A stretch of 9,139 nucleotides of DNA from Sphingomonadaceae bacterium (GTDB lineage: Bacteria > Pseudomonadota > Alphaproteobacteria > Sphingomonadales > Sphingomonadaceae), in the NCBI GenBank assembly GCA_014380205.1, contig JACMKH010000007.1, positions 1 through 9,139 on the forward strand. Direction: 5' to 3'. Every line of letters begins with the position of its first letter. Positions within the stretch are counted from its first letter, which is position 1. Under the pieces are notes generated by a model that worked only from the letters and a program-made list of their open reading frames with translations, did not search any database and had not been told where the DNA came from. The translations under genes were made by a program, and so were the position numbers. Of the stretch, positions 7,129-9,139 are shown in pieces.

Positions 7129-7509
7129 CAGGCTCTCAATTTCAGCACACTGACACTCCCAAACCACCAAAACATAAAACCCTGCTTTTCGTAATGACCA
7201 GATGGCCCGTGCGTCACGGCGGCGATTGTCATGAAATTTTGTTACCCAAAATTGTCGGTTCGACTTTGGTCCAGTGGCCCGGGCACAGTTGGTATGATGA
7301 TACCAGAAGCAACCGTTGACGAAAATTGCCCACTTCCGTCTGCGATTTGCGAAATCTGGTCGGCCCGGAAGGCCAGAGACGTTCTTCCGATAATGCACGC
7401 CATGAGTGCGCAACACGCGACCAACCGAAAGTTCGACGGGGGTGTCCGCCTGTTTCGTCCGGCGCATCCGCTCCGCGACTTCGGGAGCGCTGGCTATTAC
7501 TCGTTTCAC
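7090..7509 (-). CDS. vsr: Very short patch repair endonuclease (Vsr)
   Basis: A 139-residue Vsr protein. It nicks 5' of the T in T:G mismatches produced by deamination of 5-methylcytosine, starting short-patch repair, and typically accompanies C5 methyltransferases. Visible features: DTPVEL (E26, matching E. coli E25), LPGRPDF with the metal-binding Asp D52 (E. coli D51), FVNGCFW (63-69) with the intercalating aromatics F68/W69, zinc-site candidates H72, C75 and C119, and VLVVWEC at 113-119. Two catalytic-region histidines of E. coli Vsr are replaced: H64 by N65 and H69 by Y70. The annotated start is GTG at 7509, overlapping the methyltransferase TGA as GTGA, which implies translational coupling; an alternative ATG lies at 7467 (residue 15). 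The 3' end overlaps the endonuclease gene by 39 bases on the opposite strand, with no evident terminator between them. Confidence 0.92.
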   Translation of the reverse strand: MKRVIASAPEVAERMRRTKQADTPVELSVGRVLRTHGVHYRKNVSGLPGRPDFANRRRKWAIFVNGCFWYHHTNCARATGPKSNRQFWVTKFHDNRRRDARAIWSLRKAGFYVLVVWECQCAEIESLLRQILEPCGINP

Positions 7510-8735
7510 TCGGCAGCGATGGCGAAATGCTCCTTATCGAAGCCGCCTTGCTCCATGTGCTTCAAATGGGCGCGCAGCCGATCTTGAAATCCCTCGGCGA
7601 ACTTTAGCGTCCCGCGCTCCGTTCGCGCGAGAAAGCCTCTGGTGGCGCGAGCCGAGAGCGGTTTCCCGCCGTAACGGAGAAATTGAGCAAGGGCTGGACG
7701 AGACGCCCAACAGGGATATGCCCCGATAGCGACGGCTCGACGGCTGGAACCGTCGCAACGCGCCGCCCGAGGCCACCGACCGTTCGTGGGGAGATCGTAG
7801 TCGCGATCCCGCTCATAGGTAGAAGGTGCGGCGAGGCGACTGCCTAGCCATCGCGCGACGGGCACAGTGACGGCATTTCCGACGAGCGACCATCGCACGG
7901 ATGGTTTGCCCAGGGATTCGGCGGGCTCGGTCCAGCCAGCGTCGAACCCCTGCAGACGTTCGGCATCCCGAATATCGGGCGTAATCACATCGCCATCCGG
8001 CAACATGATCGCGGGAGGTGAGGCAATCCCGATGGTCGAGCCATTTTTCAATGTCGGAATTGCGTCGGCTGCCCAGCCGAGTCCACGCATTCCTTCGGTC
8101 CAGTAGAAGCCATGCGCTCGCAGACCCAAATTCGTCTCGGCAAGGCGTGGTTCGGCTTCATCCGCCAGCAGCACCGATGCCGGGTCGATCTCGGTGCGCG
8201 TCGCCACCAAAAGCACGCGTTCGCGACGTTGCGGAAGAAACGCCAGGCTGTTCACGACGCGATACGCCCATCGGTAACCGCGTTCCTCAAACGCCTCGAC
8301 GAGAACTTTCATCGCCCGGCCTTTGTCGAGCTGCAACATGAAGGAGACGTTTTCCAACACCACCCATGGCAGGCGATGCTTGTCGAGCAAACGGAAGACA
8401 TGTCCGACCAGCCCCGAACGTGAGCCAGCGATGCCCACGGTCAGTCCAGCCTGACTGAGGTCCTGACAAGGAAACCCAGCCACCAAAAGCTCGACATCGC
8501 CCGGCAGATCGGTCAGCGACCGAACATCGGGCTCGCATGGCATTCCGGGAAATCGCTTGGCGAGCACCGCCCGCGCGGGAGGCGAAATTTCGCACATTAT
8601 CGAGGTATGGTGGCCAGCGCTCGCCAGCCCCGTCTCCAAGCCGCCGACACCAGCAAACAGCCCCGCGACTCTCAACCTCGCCTCCAGTTCGTCACCGCCT
8701 CGGTCCTTGCTTAGCGCCTTGTCCGAGCCGCGCAA
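7506..8735 (-). CDS. DNA (cytosine-5-)-methyltransferase, type II R-M
   Basis: A 409-residue C5-MTase that transfers methyl from S-adenosylmethionine to cytosine C5 in a specific site. Motifs in order: I, AGLFAGVGGLETGL (24-37, SAM binding); IV, GFPCQ with the catalytic C90; VI, ENV (128-130); VIII, QRRER (169-173); a short target-recognition region at about 183-255 including PTLKNGSTIGIASPPAI; IX, RDAERLQGFD (256-265); X, GNAVTVPVARWLG from 286. All catalytic elements are present, so it should be active; the recognition site cannot be read from sequence alone. About 110 residues follow motif X (SSRRAVAIGAYP, SARATRGFLARTERGTLKF), an extension beyond the usual C-terminus that looks folded rather than frayed. 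The start is a TTG at 8735, the first start codon after an in-frame TAG at 8739-8741; the Shine-Dalgarno is unusually far (14 bases). It is the first gene of a two-gene unit with vsr. Confidence 0.93.
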   Translation of the reverse strand: MRGSDKALSKDRGGDELEARLRVAGLFAGVGGLETGLASAGHHTSIMCEISPPARAVLAKRFPGMPCEPDVRSLTDLPGDVELLVAGFPCQDLSQAGLTVGIAGSRSGLVGHVFRLLDKHRLPWVVLENVSFMLQLDKGRAMKVLVEAFEERGYRWAYRVVNSLAFLPQRRERVLLVATRTEIDPASVLLADEAEPRLAETNLGLRAHGFYWTEGMRGLGWAADAIPTLKNGSTIGIASPPAIMLPDGDVITPDIRDAERLQGFDAGWTEPAESLGKPSVRWSLVGNAVTVPVARWLGSRLAAPSTYERDRDYDLPTNGRWPRAARCDGSSRRAVAIGAYPCWASRPALAQFLRYGGKPLSARATRGFLARTERGTLKFAEGFQDRLRAHLKHMEQGGFDKEHFAIAAE

Positions 8736-8773
8736 GTTCTAATTTTGTTCTCCTCCCGGATTCCCCGATTGTA
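8736..8773 (-). promoter_or_regulatory. Leader of the methyltransferase gene: -10-like box and distant Shine-Dalgarno
   Basis: On the minus strand TACAAT (8768-8773) is a five-of-six match to the -10 consensus, with no good -35 at 17 bases. GGGAGGAG (8750-8757) is a strong Shine-Dalgarno, but it lies 14 bases before the TTG at 8735, with an AT-rich spacer between. The position between the upstream terminator and the first island gene makes this the natural promoter site for methyltransferase and vsr. The -10 call is tentative; the purine-rich site is clear. Confidence 0.4.
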
Positions 8774-8802
8774 CATCCCGCCAAGCGCTCCGCGCGGCAA
8801 CG

Positions 8803-8836
8803 AAAAGGCGCCCGGGACCTGAGCCCCGAGCGCCTT
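8803..8836 (-). terminator. Rho-independent terminator of the stress-protein-like gene
   Basis: Arms AAGGCGC (8805-8811) and GCGCCTT (8830-8836) pair over 7 bp, continue after one C/A mismatch with CGGG/CCCG (8813-8816 with 8825-8828), and leave an 8-base loop. Read on the minus strand the hairpin is followed by TTTT (complement of 8803-8806). It begins 32 bases past the TAG at 8869-8871 and so ends the leftward transcript entering from the window edge, insulating the methyltransferase promoter from it. Confidence 0.7.
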
Positions 8837-8868
8837 CCTGAAGCCAACAAGATAGCTCTTCGCTGTCG

Positions 8869-9139
8869 CTACAGCGCCTCCGCCGCCATCCTCGCGCGCG
8901 TCGAACTGTGCCCGCCGTTGCTATAGAGGATGTCGCTCGCGCGCGCGGCGTCGAGGCCCGCGTCGCTCGTGTCGACCGAGACGAACACGCCGCCCTCGTT
9001 GACGCGGCCCTCGTAATAGGCCGCATCCTCGTCGCTCACGCCGTGGTTGGTGAGCAGGCCGCCTGCTCCACTTTCGTCCCCTCGCCGATCCCAGCATCCT
9101 AGCGCCGCAGCGCGATGGAGGCGAACCCGGCTGTCACGC
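8869..9139 (-). CDS. 3' end of a YflT/general-stress-like protein (partial, possibly degraded)
   Basis: The minus-strand frame ending at TAG 8869-8871 stays open to the window edge (89 residues) but has no good start. Its last 63 residues (8869-9060) are protein-like: GLLTNHGVSDEDAAYYEGRV, then NEGGVFVSVDTSDAGLDAAR, then a tail rich in Ala/Arg. The pattern VS-DEDA-x-YY-x3-V-x2-GG-x2-VSV is typical of the C-terminal part of YflT/heat-induced general stress proteins, which usually follow a glycine-rich segment. Function in that family is poorly defined (general stress). Upstream of about 9061 the translation loses any family resemblance. An adjacent frame reads VTAGFASIALRR and stops at 9099-9101, perhaps the tail of another gene, so this may be a truncated remnant or carry a frameshift. 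The terminator just downstream supports a real gene end. Tentative family call. Confidence 0.5.
   Translation of the reverse strand, partial: RDSRVRLHRAAALGCWDRRGDESGAGGLLTNHGVSDEDAAYYEGRVNEGGVFVSVDTSDAGLDAARASDILYSNGGHSSTRARMAAEAL

Larger units (their letters stand above)
6284..8802. other. Restriction-modification island (endonuclease, Vsr, C5 methyltransferase)
   Basis: Three defence genes fill the space between the uvrD stop and the terminator of the stress-protein-like gene. All three use more A/T-ending codons than the flanking genes, as expected for a horizontally acquired R-M cassette. I found no integrase, transposase, tRNA or obvious flanking direct repeats, so the mode of entry is not visible; homologous recombination in the flanks is possible. 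The methyltransferase/vsr unit reads leftward and the endonuclease rightward, converging at 7090-7128. Confidence 0.7.

Noticed and set aside
8736..8868. Search for island-flanking direct repeats, attachment site or tRNA
   Set aside because: I compared the junction after the uvrD stop with the right border by eye and saw no repeated sequence of useful length and no tRNA fold.
8739..9026. Minus-strand open frame of 95 codons starting near 9026
   Set aside because: It is in a different frame from the YflT-like segment, is extremely Arg/Ser/Ala-rich, and runs through the terminator hairpin and the methyltransferase leader.

Overview
The window is very GC-rich and looks like chromosomal DNA of an alphaproteobacterium, most likely a sphingomonad. 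The evidence is a TonB-dependent receptor of the style common in that group (TonB box EDVIIVTG, C-terminal Phe), a DUF3376-type patatin-like protein, and a UvrD/PcrA helicase whose codons almost all end in G or C outside one internal tract. The assignment rests on protein style, not on a marker gene.

Left part (1-3988). The 3' end of a patatin-like phospholipase gene (+) meets a short exported antibiotic-biosynthesis-monooxygenase (ABM) family gene (-) tail to tail, with their stop codons overlapping. Upstream of the ABM gene on the same strand, 24 bases away, is a full-length TonB-dependent receptor gene (919-3843) interrupted by one in-frame TGA at 2398-2400. There is no frameshift, so this is a point nonsense mutation, a sequencing error or a readthrough case. 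The receptor and ABM gene look like one transport/metabolism operon, read leftward from the 145-base divergent gap shared with uvrD.

Middle (3989-6283). A complete UvrD/PcrA-type superfamily 1A DNA helicase carries all canonical motifs and a C-terminal Tudor-like segment. A tract of about 560 bases in the middle (about 5090-5650) has markedly different codon usage and coincides with the expected 2B domain, which suggests a recombinational replacement.

Right part (6284-8868). A three-gene restriction-modification island sits immediately after the uvrD stop. It holds a probable PD-(D/E)XK restriction endonuclease of a family I do not recognise (+) and, convergent to it, a translationally coupled C5-cytosine methyltransferase / Vsr mismatch endonuclease pair (-). 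The endonuclease and vsr overlap tail to tail by 39 bases. The likely logic is that the methyltransferase protects host sites, Vsr repairs T:G mismatches arising from 5mC deamination, and the 280-residue protein cuts unmodified DNA. The island's codon usage is more relaxed than that of the surrounding genes, consistent with horizontal acquisition.

Right edge (8803-9139). A rho-independent terminator lies downstream of the 3' end of a YflT/general-stress-like gene (-) that runs to the window edge and may be incomplete or degraded upstream. I see no tRNA, rRNA, CRISPR array, IS element or attachment repeat.
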